Below the pieces are notes generated by a model, which ran no database searches, was not told the origin of the DNA, and saw only the letters and a list, made by a program, of their open reading frames with translations. Of a DNA stretch of 64,000 nucleotides, positions 55,632-64,000 are shown in pieces. The position numbers and the translations under genes are program-made. The stretch is from JAEUMG01 sp963805405 (lineage in GTDB: Bacteria; Pseudomonadota; Alphaproteobacteria; Rhizobiales; Aestuariivirgaceae): positions 682,001 to 746,000 of the forward strand of contig CAWDUC010000020.1 in the NCBI GenBank assembly GCA_963805405.1, written 5' to 3'. Position 1 is the stretch's first letter. Every line of letters starts with the position of its first letter.

Positions 55632-56609
55632 TTACGGGATTAGGATCGTCGTACCGGTCGTCTTGCTACCCTCGAGATCGCGATGCGCCTGCACGGCATC
55701 GGCGAGCCTGTAGCGCTGATTGATCGAAATCTTCACCTTGCCAGACGCGACCATGTCGATGAGGTCGTCGGCCGTCTCCTTCAATTCCTCAGGCGTCGCC
55801 GTATAGGTCATCAGCGTCGGACGGGTTACATAGAGCGAACCTTTCGCAGATAGTATCCCGAGATCGACATTCTTTACTGGGCCCGATGCGTTACCGAAGC
55901 TAACCAGCATTCCGCGCGGCTGGAGGCAGTCGAGCGAGGTGATGAAGGTCGCCTGACCGACGCCGTCATAAACGACGGGTACGCCCTTGCCGCCCGTCAA
56001 TTCCTTGACACGCTTCACGACGTCTTCGGTACGATTGTTGATGACGTGATCATAGCCATGCGCCTTGGCGATTTCCTTTTTCGCGTCCGAGCCGACAGTA
56101 CCTATCACCGTGGCGCCGAGCGCCTTCGCCCACTGGCCGAATATCGTGCCGACCCCCCCGGCAGCCGCATGAAAGAGGATGGTTTCGCCTGGCTTCACCT
56201 TATAGGTGGCGCGCAAGAGATAGCGAACCGTCATGCCCTTCAGCATCATCGCCGCGGCAACTTCATCCGCAATGACGTTGCTATTCGGGATCTTGATAAG
56301 CTTCGCCGCCGGGATGTTCCGCGCCTCCGAATAGGCGCCGATCGGGCCCGATCCATACGCAACATGGTCGCCCGGCTTCAGATTGCCGACCCCTGCCCCG
56401 ACCGCTTCCACGACGCCGGCGGCTTCCAGGCCGATGCCCGATGGCAACGGCACTGGATAGAGCCCCGAGCGGTGATAGGTATCGATGTAGTTCACACCGA
56501 TCGCCGTGTGGCGCACGCGAACCTCGCCCGGACCAGGATCGGCAAGGCTCACGTCCTTGTAATCCATGACCTCGGGGCCACCGGTCTTCTCGATTATGAT
56601 CGCCTTCAT
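55632..56609 (-). CDS. NADPH:quinone oxidoreductase (zinc-free MDR family)
   Basis: 325 residues of the medium-chain dehydrogenase/reductase fold, QOR type. GVNYIDTYHRSGLYPVPLP, the coenzyme loop HAAAGGVGTIFGQWAKALGA and the DYK motif region are canonical. No structural zinc cysteines, as expected for QOR. It reduces quinones by one electron using NADPH. Convergent with the sulfotransferase (two bases apart) and divergent from the aminotransferase. Confidence 0.92.
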   Translation of the reverse strand: MKAIIIEKTGGPEVMDYKDVSLADPGPGEVRVRHTAIGVNYIDTYHRSGLYPVPLPSGIGLEAAGVVEAVGAGVGNLKPGDHVAYGSGPIGAYSEARNIPAAKLIKIPNSNVIADEVAAAMMLKGMTVRYLLRATYKVKPGETILFHAAAGGVGTIFGQWAKALGATVIGTVGSDAKKEIAKAHGYDHVINNRTEDVVKRVKELTGGKGVPVVYDGVGQATFITSLDCLQPRGMLVSFGNASGPVKNVDLGILSAKGSLYVTRPTLMTYTATPEELKETADDLIDMVASGKVKISINQRYRLADAVQAHRDLEGSKTTGTTILIP

Positions 56610-56712
56610 CGCTCAGTCCTCAGCTTATCGGAGGGGGTGTTCTGCCGCAAAAACCGGCTCAGTCCAAGCGCGAAGCTTGCGAAGCCGCGCTAGGCGTGCT
56701 GACAAGGCTGCC

Positions 56713-57900
56713 ATGAACATCCGCACCAATCCGGCAATCTCCGCGGTCGAGGCTCCGCCGATTGCCGAAGCGATGACCTGGCTCAAGCCAGGCCCGCGCA
56801 ACCGACCGGTGATCAATCTCTGCCAGGCCGTGCCGAGCTATCCGCCGGCCGAAGCCATGCAGGAAGCGATCGGGCGGTTCGCGCGGGAGGATGCGACCAG
56901 CCTCTATACGGACATCTTCGGGCTGCCGGAACTGCGTGAAAGCCTTGGCGCCTATATGAGCGCTGCCTATGGCGGGAAGATTGCGGCTGACGACGTCGCG
57001 ATCACCGCTGGATGCAACCAGGCCTTCGCGGCCGCAGTCATGGCTTTGGTCGGCCCTGGCGACAATGTGATCCTGAGTTCCCCGTATTACTTCAATCACC
57101 AGATGTGGCTCGACATGTTGCGGGCCGAGGTCCGGCATCTTCCCTGCCGCTCGCCCGGTCTCGTCCCGTCGCCGGAAGATGCATCGAAGCTGATCGATGA
57201 ACGAACGCGGGCCATCGTGCTGTGCTCGCCAAATAATCCGACGGGCGCTATCTACTCGCCCGCCATGCTCGCGGCGTTCCATGAGCTCGCGCGTGCCAAG
57301 GGCACAGTGCTGGTGCTCGATGAGACCTACAAGGACTTCCGCACTGATACAGCGCCAGCCCACGACCTCTTCGCAAACGGCTCATGGCGCGACAGTTTCA
57401 TCCAGCTCTACAGCTTCTCCAAGGTCTTCGGCATGACCGGCTATCGCGTCGGCTCGCTGATTGCCGGGCCCGCGGTCCTGAAGGAGGTCGAAAAAATCCT
57501 CGACTGCGTGGCGATCTGCGCGCCCCACATATCGCAGGCTGCGGCCCATTTCGGGCTCCGCAATCTCGACGCCTGGAAGGCCGAGAAGATCGCGATGATC
57601 CATGGACGTGCCGATGCGTTGCGGGCCGCCTTCGCGCGCAACGATCTTTCCTATAAGCTCGAAAGTGTCGGCGCTTTCTTCGCTTATGTACGCCATCCCT
57701 TTGCGGGCCTGCCTGCCAAGACCGTAGCCCGGCATCTTGCTGGCGAACATGACCTGCTTTGTCTGCCGGGCAGCATGTTCGGCCCGGGCCAGGAGGATCA
57801 TTTACGGCTCGCCTTCGCCAATGTCGATGCGATAGTCATGCCGCAAGTTACCGAGAGACTCGTGGACAGCCAAGCCACGCTCAAAATCCATAGCGCCTGA
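56713..57900 (+). CDS. PLP-dependent aminotransferase, class I/II
   Basis: 395 residues of fold type I. TDIFGLPELRESLGAYM, AITAGCNQAFAAAVMAL, the Asn in CSPNNPTGAIYS, Asp in VLDETYKDF, and the PLP lysine in LYSFSKVFGMTGYRVG are all present. The branch acts on aromatic, aspartate or branched substrates; exact specificity is not readable. ATG 56713 is preceded by an AAGG site. The HIT gene begins 11 bases after it, so the two may be cotranscribed. Confidence 0.9.
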   Translation: MNIRTNPAISAVEAPPIAEAMTWLKPGPRNRPVINLCQAVPSYPPAEAMQEAIGRFAREDATSLYTDIFGLPELRESLGAYMSAAYGGKIAADDVAITAGCNQAFAAAVMALVGPGDNVILSSPYYFNHQMWLDMLRAEVRHLPCRSPGLVPSPEDASKLIDERTRAIVLCSPNNPTGAIYSPAMLAAFHELARAKGTVLVLDETYKDFRTDTAPAHDLFANGSWRDSFIQLYSFSKVFGMTGYRVGSLIAGPAVLKEVEKILDCVAICAPHISQAAAHFGLRNLDAWKAEKIAMIHGRADALRAAFARNDLSYKLESVGAFFAYVRHPFAGLPAKTVARHLAGEHDLLCLPGSMFGPGQEDHLRLAFANVDAIVMPQVTERLVDSQATLKIHSA

Positions 57901-57911
57901 GGAACGAAGCC

Positions 57912-58339
57912 ATGCCGAGCTATGATCCGAACAATATCTTCGCCAAGATTTTGCGTGGCGAGATTCCAAGCCACAAGATCTATGAGGACGAACACACCTT
58001 CGCCTTCATGGATATCATGCCGCAGGCCGACGGCCACGCGCTGGTCATTCCGAAAGCTGGATCGCGCAACCTGCTCGACGCCGACCCGAAGACTTTACGG
58101 CACTCATGACGACGGTGCAGAAGATTTCGCGCGCGGCACAAAAGGCGTTTGGCGTCGAAGGCGTCCTCGTCAAGCAATTCAACGAGGCGGATGCCGGCCA
58201 GACCGTCTACCACCTGCATGTGCATATCATTCCGCGCCCGGCGGGCACGCAATTGAAGCCGCATTCCGGCCAGATGGCGGACCAGAATATGCTCGCCGAA
58301 CAGGCCGCGAAGTATCGCGCCGCGCTGGCCAAGGCCTGA
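57912..58339 (+). CDS. HIT family protein (one frameshift)
   Basis: Histidine-triad nucleotide hydrolase, 142 residues after repair. The first half reads NIFAKILRGEIPSHKIYED, then ADGHALVIPK; the second half, after a one-base loss near 58093 (DPKDFTAL restored), contains the triad YHLHVHIIPRP. HIT proteins hydrolyse aminoacyl- or lysyl-AMP and related compounds. TrmFO starts three bases after its stop. Confidence 0.92.
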
Positions 58340-58342
58340 GGC

Positions 58343-59748
58343 GTGGCAGGCGTCATTCACATCATCGGCGCGGGGCTCGCAGGGTCGGAAGCCGCCTGGC
58401 AAGCGGCGCAGGCCGGATCACACGTCGTTCTGCACGAGATGCGGCCGGTACGGGCGACCGATGCGCACAAGACCGGCGATTGCGCCGAGCTTGTCTGTTC
58501 GAATTCGTTCCGCTCCGACGATGCCGACACCAATGCGGTCGGTCTGCTGCACGAAGAAATGCGCCGCGCCGGCTCGCTCATCATGAGCATGGCGGATCGC
58601 CACAAACTGCCGGCGGGCGGCGCACTCGCCGTCGATCGCGATGCTTTTCCGCGGCTGTCACGGCGCGATTGCACGAGCATCCGTCGATCGCATTCGAGCC
58701 AGGCGAAATATCGGGCCTGCCGCCGGCCGATTGGGACAATGTCATAATCGCGACGGGTCCCCTCACCTCACCGGCGCTCGCCGATGCCATCCGCGGCCTC
58801 ACAGGTGAAGCCGATCTCGCTTTCTTCGATGCGATCGCGCCGATCATCCACCACGACAGCATTGATTTCGACATCGCCTGGATGCAGTCGCGCTACGACA
58901 AGGCGGGCCCAGGCGGGACCGGCAAGGACTACATCAACTGTCCGCTCGATCGAACGCAATACGAAGCCTTCGTCGATGCTTTGATTACGGGCGACAAGAC
59001 GTCATTCAAGGAATGGGAGGCCAGCACGCCCTATTTCGACGGCTGCCTGCCGATCGAAGTCATGGCCGCTCGAGGGCCAGAGACACTGCGCCATGGTCCC
59101 ATGAAACCGCGCGGCCTCACAAATGCGCACAATCCAACCGAGAAGCCTTACGCCGTCGTGCAGCTGCGCCAGGATAACCGCCTCGGCACGCTTTACAACA
59201 TGGTGGGCTTCCAGACGAAGCTGAAGCATGGCGAGCAGGTACGCATCTTCCGCACCATTCCGGGGCTCGAGAATGCCGAGTTCGCGCGGCTTGGTGGCCT
59301 GCACCGCAACACCTTCATCAACAGTCCGCGGCTCCTCGATGGAGAACTCCGGCTCAAGGCCGCGCCGCGGGTGCGGTTTGCCGGCCAGATCACCGGCGTC
59401 GAGGGCTATGTCGAAAGCGCCGCGATCGGGCTCATGGCCGGACGATTGGCGGCCGCGCAATGCAAGAGCGAGCGCGGCACAATTCCCCCCGCAACGACGG
59501 CGCATGGCGCACTCATCAACCACATCATTGGTGGCCATATCGAGACGACCAATTCCCGGGGCTCGTCCTTCCAACCGATGAATGTCAATTTCGGTTTGTT
59601 TCCACCAGTCGACGCGCCGCGGACGCTCAATGGCAAGCGTTTCGCCCATGCCGAGCGTGCGGTCGCGCGCAAGCAGGCCTATACGCGCCGGGCGCTGGCC
59701 GATTTCGATGCTTGGCTCGGCCCCGGCCGGGCAATTGCCGCCGAATAA
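58343..59748 (+). CDS. trmFO: methylenetetrahydrofolate-tRNA-(uracil-5-)-methyltransferase TrmFO (one frameshift)
   Basis: FAD/folate-dependent enzyme making ribothymidine-54 in tRNA, 468 residues after repair. N-terminal FAD motif HIIGAGLAGSEAAWQ, CAELVCSNSFRSDD, and in the second frame NVIIATGPLTSPALADAI, YFDGCLPIEVMAARG and NVNFGLFPP. One T appears missing in the T run near 58648. Start is GTG 58343. TrmFO replaces TrmA in Firmicutes and many alphaproteobacteria. Confidence 0.94.
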
Positions 59749-59887
59749 TTTCTATTTCGCTGCGGTCTACGGTCAGGGTTTATCTTAGCTCCGCAGACAT
59801 GCCGACGGCGTGAACAGTCACGAGACTGTCAGCAAACAGCCATAGTTTCGCAGAACGGCCATTTCACGGCCGATAGGATAGCGAAAC

Positions 59888-60809
59888 GTGAATTTCAGTC
59901 TGAGCCTGCCGCGCCGCGCCAAAGCGGGCGCCGACGAACTCATCAACTTCTCCTATTCTCGCCCTGAACATTCCACCTTTCGCCGCGCGCTTATACGCGG
60001 CAGTGAAATCGTGAGCGGACAGCCGCGCCTCAAACGGCTCTATGGCGAGTTCCGCGCTAATCCGCATCCGCGCGAGTCTCTTCTTCGATGCCGCAATACG
60101 CCTCCTCGAACTCGATATTCACTGCAAGGGTAAAACCCACCTGAGCGCCTCAATCGTGGGACCCGTCGTGTTTGTCGCCAATCATCCGTTTGGTGTACTC
60201 GATGGTATCGTGCTGTGCTGGCTAGCCTCGCAACTTCGCCCTGATCTGCGCATGCTCGTCCACAGCCTGCTCTGCCAGCCTCCGGAGTTGCGTGAGGTCT
60301 TCCTGCCGATCGATTTCGGCCCTACGGAGGAGGCGCGCGCCACGACCTTGCGGGCCCGCGCCAATGCGCTGCAATGGCTGCGCGAAGGTCACGCCATCGG
60401 TGTCTTTCCGGGGGGCAGCGTGGCGACAAGTCAAAAGCCATTCTCCGGTGCGGCCCTTGATCCGGCTTGGCATCCCTTCATCGCCAAGCTCATCGTCAAC
60501 ACGCGAGCGACCGTCGTTCCGGTGTATTTCGCAGGCCAGAATTCGCGCCTGTTTCAGATCGCCAGTCATTTCAATTATACGGCGCGGCTGTCATTGCTCT
60601 TTCGCGAGACGGCACGCCGCATCGGCGGCCGTGTCGATGTCGCAATCGGCGAACCGATCGCCTTCGCCGATCTTGCGGCATTCGAGAGCCGGCGCGATCT
60701 GCTCCTTGAGCTGCGCCGCCGCACGATGGCTTTGGCGAGCACCCTCGGCAAACCGGCTGTCGATCATCGCGCCGAGTTCGTCTTTCCGAAGCATATCAAG
60801 TTCGACTGA
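59888..60809 (+). CDS. lysophospholipid acyltransferase family protein (one frameshift)
   Basis: PlsC-like acyltransferase, about 307 residues. A 70-residue N-terminal part (LKRLYGEFRANPHPRES) precedes a shift near 60080 where one T is missing (SLFFDAAIRLLEL restored). Catalytic motif ANHPFGVLDG, then IGVFPGGSVATSQK and the substrate-binding VVPVYFAGQNSRLF. HPFGxLD matches the hemolysin/ornithine-lipid class of acyltransferases. Start GTG 59888. Role in membrane lipid synthesis; the acceptor is unknown. Confidence 0.85.
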
Positions 60810-60846
60810 ACCTTTTCTCCTCGGCTGGGGATGAGAGAAACAAAGG

Positions 60847-62581
60847 CTACTCCCGCACCAGCAGCCAGAATGTCGCGCCGCGCAGGATAGAGCGCTCGCC
60901 TTTGTCGCCATAAAGCTCTGTCACCACCATATCGACATCAGGGTCCACTGTCAGCTTGAGGGGCACCCCATCCGTGTTTCGCCCGGCCTCGGCTTTCTCC
61001 ATCAAGGTTTCGGTTGCGACAGTCCAACTGCGCTCGCGCCAGCGAATGGTCATGCCTGCATCACCATAAGTCGCGGTCACTTCATCGCCGGTTGGTGATT
61101 GCCCCGAATACAAGGCGCGGACCGGTCCGAGCAGCCGGCCGGTTCCGGTGATTTCGAATGTTCCGGGGCGGTTAGCGGTGAAGCTCACATAGGTCGCCGC
61201 TGTCTGATACTGGTTGAGGTTCATCGCGTCGGCGATCGCGCTATTAAGAGCCCAACCGGTCTCACCCTTTGCAAAGGGATCGTTCGGCTTACCGGCAAAG
61301 AGCGGCCGCAATCGGTCCAAGCCGTCCACCTGGTTCAGAGTATCGAGGATCGATCGGATTTGGCTCTTCGTATCGTTCGGGATATCGGGCAACGGGTCCA
61401 CAACGCGCATGTCGTCGCCGAGCATTTTGTTTGTACTCAACAAGCTGGTGAGCCGCGCAAACTGATCGCTGATGGTCAAGCCGTTCGCGCCCCAAGGCCC
61501 GCCGGCGCCGATCAGGACAAGCACCGCAAAGCTCCCCAGAAGCATGCGCATGTCGGCTCTGTTGCGCCGGACGGCGAGGTAGAGCGTGACGATTGCAAGC
61601 CAGATCGCCACGATGACGAGGCCATAGCGCTCAGGCGTCACACCGTAGGCAGCGATGCGCTCCCAGACCGCTACGATGAGCAGAATAGCTGGTACAATGG
61701 TGAGCCAGAACCAGCCATGCACGAACCAACGCAACAGCCGGCTGCCGGTATCGCGCCACGGCCAGGCGATCAGCCAGGCGCCAGTGCCGCCTAGGGCGAA
61801 GATGGTCACCATCATGCCGATCTGGTTCCGCGGCAGGTTGCCATCGAGCAGGATCTTGACTGCGTAGGCATGCAGGATCAGCGCATAGACGAGCGTGATC
61901 GGCACGAGGATGTAGTTCACCAGGACCGAAACGCCGCGCTCAAGCAAAGTATCGCGTTGGTCGGCGATGTGGACTTCTTCGTTGAGTTCGCGCGGCGCGA
62001 GCGATAGTCCGTAGATCGGCGCGACCAGAGATGCAGCCGTAGCCCAGATATGGCCGTGGAGTTCGTTCGGCAACCCGGCTTCGAAGAGGAAGTTCAGGCT
62101 TTCGACGATTGCCGAGAGACCGGCGGCGAAGACGACCCCCACGATTATGGCAAGTAGGACGGCAAGACCAAGTCTCAGGTTGAAGAGCCACAAGGCGCCC
62201 TGTTTCGCCCCCGGCCGGAGGAAATCCGGCAATCATCAAGATCGGAAGCACCCCTGCGAAGAGGAATATCCAGGAAATCCGGAGAGGTTGAGCCAGGTAG
62301 GCGGACGCGCCCACGAGGGCGGCGGCGATAAGAGCGAGTACGAAATCCTTGCCCCAGCCGAGACCACGCCCAAGAGCGAAATAGTGGAACGCGCCGGCCG
62401 CCATGAAGGCCGCGGCGCCAGCCAGATAAATGGGATTGTCGGTCCCGAAGCCGTCTGAGAAACGTCCGGCGACATCGAGGTTGGCATAGACGAAAAGCGC
62501 TAGGGAGATGAGAACCGGGACGGGAAATCGGCCGACCGTCTGGGAAAGATCGGGAATCAGACGGGATAGGCGCTTCAACAT
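60847..62581 (-). CDS. DUF4153 membrane protein (one frameshift)
   Basis: About 577 residues of unknown function. Eleven or so hydrophobic helices fill the first 380 residues; a soluble C-terminal domain follows (NKMLGDDMRVVDPLPDIPND to the end). The frame breaks near 62220; dropping a C in the coding strand joins LMIAGF to LRPGAKQGALWLF. ATG 62581 follows GGGGAGAC. The middle (GLSLAPRELNEEVH, then LVNYILVPITLVYALILHAY) is typical of DUF4153. It lies 59 bases after the NDUFAF6-like gene. Confidence 0.82.
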
Positions 62582-62640
62582 CCGGGTCTCCCCAATTTCA
62601 TAACTATCCCATACAAGTGAATTATGTTCTAATTTGGGCT

Positions 62641-63489
62641 TTAAAACATATTTCTCTTCGCACTTAGGTAGAGTGTCGCTTGGCGGCGCAATTGCGATAC
62701 CCCGGCTTCCTTCGTCACTGCGGAGGCTCCAAGCCTGCGTACGCGGCCGATGTAGAGCCCGGTCAAGCTCGCCGGAAGGAAGGCAGGCAGGGTTGCCCCA
62801 AGGCCGCCCTCAGCGGCCACACGCGCGTCACGAAGCCGCTCGGCGGCATGGTCACATAATTCGGAGATCACCATTGCGCTTCGCCGGTCGTCGCGTGCCG
62901 AAAGCCAGTGAGCCGGAGTCAGTCCGTGCTTCGCCAGCAAATCCTTCGGGACGTAGCATTGGCCGCGTGCGCGCTGAACCGGCAATGAACGCAGCAATCC
63001 GGCCAGCCCATAGGCGACACCGGCGAGCCCTGCGGCTTCTGCGAGTGGCCTCGCCTGACTCCCGCCAAGGATCATGGCGGCCAACTGAATAAGCGCCGAT
63101 GAGGTTTCACCGAGATAACCCTCGAGATCGCCCATTGTCGGCATCGGGTCGTCATAGAGATCGAACTGTCGCGCTTCGATCAACGCCAGAAATGGCTGCT
63201 GCGGCAATGCAGCCTCTTTGATTGCCGCAGCGAGGGCCTGCGCGACGGGATGCTCAGCCTGTATTCCCGCATAAAGCGCAGCGATCGTGTCGCGCCACCA
63301 CGCCAATCTGATCTCGCCGAGCTTGGGATCGCTCACAACCTCGCGGATACGCGCAACCTCGATGTTGAAGGCATAGAGCGCCATGAGATGCGGCTGGACG
63401 GCCTCGGGAGCGAAGAGTGCAGAGAGAAAACGGTCTTTATCCGCCTGCCGCACCAGCTCGAGGCAATGGGTGCGCGCACCTTCGGTCAT
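62641..63489 (-). CDS. phytoene/squalene synthase-like protein (NDUFAF6 homologue)
   Basis: 282 residues of the trans-isoprenyl synthase fold: DRFLSALFAPEAVQPHLMAL, IREVVSDPKLGEIRLAWWRD, then a degenerate second aspartate-rich region. The Asp-rich catalytic motifs of true phytoene synthases are incomplete, as in mitochondrial NDUFAF6, a complex I assembly factor. The start overlaps the Mth938-domain gene by ATGA. In alphaproteobacteria this pair recurs next to secF, which supports a membrane-protein or complex I assembly role over carotenoid synthesis. Confidence 0.85.
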   Translation of the reverse strand: MTEGARTHCLELVRQADKDRFLSALFAPEAVQPHLMALYAFNIEVARIREVVSDPKLGEIRLAWWRDTIAALYAGIQAEHPVAQALAAAIKEAALPQQPFLALIEARQFDLYDDPMPTMGDLEGYLGETSSALIQLAAMILGGSQARPLAEAAGLAGVAYGLAGLLRSLPVQRARGQCYVPKDLLAKHGLTPAHWLSARDDRRSAMVISELCDHAAERLRDARVAAEGGLGATLPAFLPASLTGLYIGRVRRLGASAVTKEAGVSQLRRQATLYLSAKRNMF

Positions 63490-63863
63490 CTCGCGTGATC
63501 GACGGCGATCAGGCCGGCGGCCACGCGGCGCGCCTCGGCCAAGAGAATGTTATAGGTGCTGATGGCCGTGCCAGTACTCATGACCTCGACACTTCGACAT
63601 ATCTCGGCAAGCTGCGCCCTGATCTCTTTCGAAGGAAAATTAGTCGCGCGCCCGCTGCCCAGGATGAAAATATCGATCGGCTCGGAGCTTTCGCGAAGCG
63701 CCCTCAGATCGTCCGGCTCAATCGCGGCAACATCGGCCGGACGCCATTCGCTGATGCCCTCGGCAGTCGCCAGGATCGAGCCGCGATGCGACATGTCTGC
63801 AAAGAGGAAGCCGCCATTTCCGTAGCCGTCGATCAGTGCGCGGCCAGGAAAGTATGCGCTCAA
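63486..63863 (-). CDS. Mth938-domain protein (NDUFAF3/DUF498 homologue)
   Basis: About 125 residues of the Mth938/DUF498 fold, cytoplasmic. YFPGRALIDGYGNGGFLFAD, SILATAEGISEW, IDIFILGSGRATNF, EVMSTGTAISTYNILLAE are diagnostic. The human homologue NDUFAF3 helps assemble complex I. The start is TTG 63863, sharing bases with the secF stop; the frame is open further but into secF. Coupled to secF upstream and the NDUFAF6-like gene downstream. Confidence 0.85.
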   Translation of the reverse strand: MSAYFPGRALIDGYGNGGFLFADMSHRGSILATAEGISEWRPADVAAIEPDDLRALRESSEPIDIFILGSGRATNFPSKEIRAQLAEICRSVEVMSTGTAISTYNILLAEARRVAAGLIAVDHAR

Positions 63864-64000
63864 GGACGCGCCTTCTCGACGGCCTTCGCCCTGGCTCCAC
63901 CAAGCGAGTCGCGGTTGGTGCCGAGCAGAATGAGAATCGGCGAGGCGATAAAGATCGAGGAATAGGTGCCGATTAAGACACCCCACAGCATGCAAAAACT
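63860..64000 (-). CDS. secF: protein translocase subunit SecF, 3' end only
   Basis: The last 46 codons of a membrane protein running off the window: LWGVLIGTYSSIFIASPILI is the last SecF transmembrane helix with its conserved GTYSSIF motif, then a basic tail (NRDSLGGARAKAVEKARP). SecDF aids protein export using the proton gradient. The rest lies to the right of the window. Its stop TGA overlaps the TTG start of the next gene. Confidence 0.9.
   Translation of the reverse strand, partial: SFCMLWGVLIGTYSSIFIASPILILLGTNRDSLGGARAKAVEKARP

Noticed and set aside
1..64000. tRNA, CRISPR array, insertion sequence or prophage genes
   Set aside because: Gaps between genes were read for TPsiC-like stretches, spaced repeats and transposase motifs; none was found.

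Overview
The window is GC-rich and densely coded. It looks like a chromosomal segment of an alphaproteobacterium of the Hyphomicrobiales (Rhizobiales) type. The evidence is the divK-pleD pair, a DUF1849/EipB envelope protein, a single bifunctional RelA/SpoT gene beside rpoZ, pyrE and acpS, the proS-lolC-lolD-dnaE run, a zinc-ribbon DinB, the urtABCDE operon and a secF-Mth938-phytoene-synthase-like trio. I see no tRNA, rRNA, CRISPR array, insertion sequence or prophage.

Layout. 0-2.5 kb: tail of a CUT1 sugar ABC transporter operon. 2.5-5.5 kb: pleD/divK cell-cycle signalling, then DUF3572 and a HAD protein. 5.5-18 kb: an island of exported hydrolases. It holds two choloylglycine-hydrolase-like Ntn enzymes, two formylglycine sulfatases plus the relic of a third, an exported amidohydrolase and a probable Tat-exported L,D-transpeptidase, with an agmatinase-like enzyme, a GST, DinB and a LysR regulator between them. 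18-22.4 kb: eipB, a D-2-hydroxyacid dehydrogenase, a RidA protein, a GDPD and a FemAB-like protein. 22.4-38.8 kb: housekeeping genes (acpS, pyrE, RSH, rpoZ, dnaE, lolD, lolC, proS, folK, smpB, dapA) with a candidate small RNA between proS and folK. 39-47 kb: a lytic transglycosylase and the urea transporter urtABCDE behind a textbook sigma-54 promoter. 46.9-53.1 kb: a three-gene operon for a giant BON/Ig-like/OmpA envelope protein, a 41-residue membrane peptide and a membrane-anchored helix-hairpin-helix protein, then a porin. 53-64 kb: a lipoprotein serine protease, a TPR-sulfotransferase, a quinone oxidoreductase, an aminotransferase, a HIT protein, TrmFO, an acyltransferase, a DUF4153 membrane protein, and homologues of complex I assembly factors NDUFAF6 and NDUFAF3 beside the 3' end of secF.

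A property of the sequence itself matters for any reader. At least seventeen genes are broken by one-base shifts, including ones no such cell could lose (dnaE, proS, acpS, pyrE, rpoZ, RSH). Each reads through after adding or removing single bases. This points to uncorrected sequencing errors, densest at 23.4-29.7 kb, rather than gene decay. The sulfatase relic at 6.7-7.0 kb is different and looks truly degenerate. Coordinates of shifted genes below span the whole reconstructed gene.

The least explained items are the Ig/OmpA operon with its micropeptide, the structured RNA at 34.86-35.04 kb, and a leaderless gene whose promoter spacer carries an SOS-box-like motif.
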